Program-made: the position numbers and the translations under genes | Assembly (NCBI GenBank): GCA_030037185.1 | Contig: JASHRR010000241.1 | Location: forward strand, 1 to 7,637 | Source: Xanthobacteraceae bacterium | GTDB lineage: Bacteria; Pseudomonadota; Alphaproteobacteria; Rhizobiales; Xanthobacteraceae | Reading direction: 5' to 3' | DNA length: 7,637 nt | Notes under the pieces: model-generated | Database searches by the model: none | Seen by the model: only the letters and a program-made list of their open reading frames with translations | Told to the model about the DNA's origin: nothing | Part shown: positions 6,947-7,637 of the stretch, one piece after another | How positions within the stretch are numbered: position 1 is the stretch's first letter | Layout: each line of letters opens with the position of its first letter

Positions 6947-7540
6947 ATGTCCGAAAAGCTGGATGAGTTAACCCTTGGACGATTGTTCAGCGCAGCCCGC
7001 ACACGCAATGGCTGGACGGCTCGACCCGTAACGGAGGACCAGCTGCGCGAGCTCTATGACCTAGTGAAATTTGGTCCCACATCGGCCAATTGTTGTCCGG
7101 CGCGTTTTGTCTGGGTCCGGAGTGCTGAAGGCAAGCGCAAGCTTGCAGAACTCGCGACGCCGGGAAACGCTGAAAAGATACTAGCTGCGCCGGTCACCGT
7201 CATCATCGGGCATGATCTGGGCTTCGCCGAGAAGATGCCGACGCTGTTCCCGGCCCGCGGTGAACAACTGAGAGAGTTTTTCTCTGAACCCCAAGTGGCA
7301 GAGGTCACCGCCTTTCGCAACGGTAGTCTGCAGGGCGCCAACCTGATCCTCGCGGCGCGCGCTCTGGGCCTGGACTCCGGTCCGATGTCCGGATTCAGCA
7401 ATGACGGGGCGGACCAGGAGTTCTTCGCCAATACCCGTATCAAATCGAACTTCATCTGCTCCATTGGCTACGCATCAGATCAAAACCTCTTCCCGCGCAA
7501 CTCGAGACTGTCGTTCGAGCAAGCTGGACGCCTTGCCTGA
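6947..7540 (+). CDS. RutE-like nitroreductase-family flavoprotein (malonic semialdehyde reductase-like)
   Basis: A 197-residue cytoplasmic protein of the nitroreductase superfamily, RutE/HadB-like branch. These are FMN-dependent NAD(P)H oxidoreductases, and RutE reduces malonic semialdehyde to 3-hydroxypropionate in pyrimidine breakdown. Visible signatures are RTRNGWTARPV at ~18-28, KFGPTSANCCPARFVWV at ~41-57, FRNGSLQGANLILAARALGL at ~123-142, then GPMSGF, and a C-terminal IKSNFICSIGYAS. Length matches RutE. GGAG at 6937-6940 sits 6 bases before the ATG. No other rut gene is in the window, so a pyrimidine role is not supported. Beside an aldehyde/heterocycle hydroxylase it more plausibly reduces a reactive aldehyde, enone or nitro intermediate. 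The 51-base gap from the cytochrome gene allows either the same transcript or a separate promoter. The gene is intact. Confidence 0.9.
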   Translation: MSEKLDELTLGRLFSAARTRNGWTARPVTEDQLRELYDLVKFGPTSANCCPARFVWVRSAEGKRKLAELATPGNAEKILAAPVTVIIGHDLGFAEKMPTLFPARGEQLREFFSEPQVAEVTAFRNGSLQGANLILAARALGLDSGPMSGFSNDGADQEFFANTRIKSNFICSIGYASDQNLFPRNSRLSFEQAGRLA

Positions 7541-7596
7541 CCGCGGCTGCCCGGCCGCCGAACCGTGCCCGTCCGTCAAGCTCACAGGAGGATCCA

Positions 7597-7637
7597 ATGA
7601 CCCAAGCCGCAAACCCGGGCGCCCTTCGCGCCAGTTA
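7597..7637 (+). CDS. Start of an unidentified gene (partial, runs off the window)
   Basis: The ATG is preceded by AGGAGGA at 7586-7592, the strongest ribosome site in the window, with 4 bases between it and the start. Thirteen complete codons read MTQAANPGALRAS before the sequence ends. That is too short to name a family. Orientation and spacing (56 bases after the nitroreductase-like gene) fit continuation of the same operon. Confidence 0.65.
   Translation, partial: MTQAANPGALRAS

Noticed and set aside
7543..7558. GCGGC/GCCGC stem after the nitroreductase-like gene, possible terminator
   Set aside because: Only 5 bp with a 6-base loop and no T-run; such stems are common by chance at this GC content, and a well-positioned gene start follows closely.

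Overview
The window is high-GC, densely packed DNA in which every recognisable gene lies on the + strand. Codon choice (strong G/C at third positions), the gene families and the Tat-exported molybdenum hydroxylase with its own c-type cytochrome suggest an alphaproteobacterium, most plausibly of the Rhizobiales (Bradyrhizobium or Mesorhizobium type). That placement rests on general resemblance, not on any search. There are no RNA genes, CRISPR arrays, insertion sequences or phage genes.

Layout. Bases 1-85 hold what may be the tail of an upstream gene. A SnoaL-like (NTF2-fold) gene follows at 82-485, then about 310 bases with no convincing gene. An AraC-family regulator occupies 797-1693. A 160-base gap carrying a perfect 12-bp palindrome leads into a tightly spaced co-directional run: a second SnoaL-like gene (1856-2295), a four-helix DoxX-family membrane protein (2389-2817), the small [2Fe-2S] subunit (2850-3302) and the large molybdopterin subunit (3313-5508) of an IorAB-type hydroxylase, a three-haem cytochrome c (5513-6895), and a RutE-like nitroreductase-family protein (6947-7540). 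A further gene starts at 7597 and runs off the end.

How it works together (inference from families). The two IorAB-type subunits and the tri-haem cytochrome form a complete electron path: substrate to molybdopterin, to two [2Fe-2S] clusters, to c haems, to the respiratory chain. The large subunit has a Tat signal, so the enzyme should act in the periplasm. Such enzymes oxidise aldehydes or hydroxylate N-heteroaromatics. DoxX, the SnoaL-like proteins and the flavin reductase are plausible accessory or downstream steps, and the AraC protein is the likely switch. The substrate cannot be read from the sequence.

The main oddity is four single-base frame breaks in three genes, all at G or C runs: a missing G near 99-102, a missing C near 2170-2172, an extra C in a C10 tract at 3319-3328, and a missing C near 3550. 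Correcting each restores a full-length family member. Homopolymer sequencing error is the simplest explanation. Recent decay, or (for the C10 tract only) slippage-based phase variation, are alternatives.
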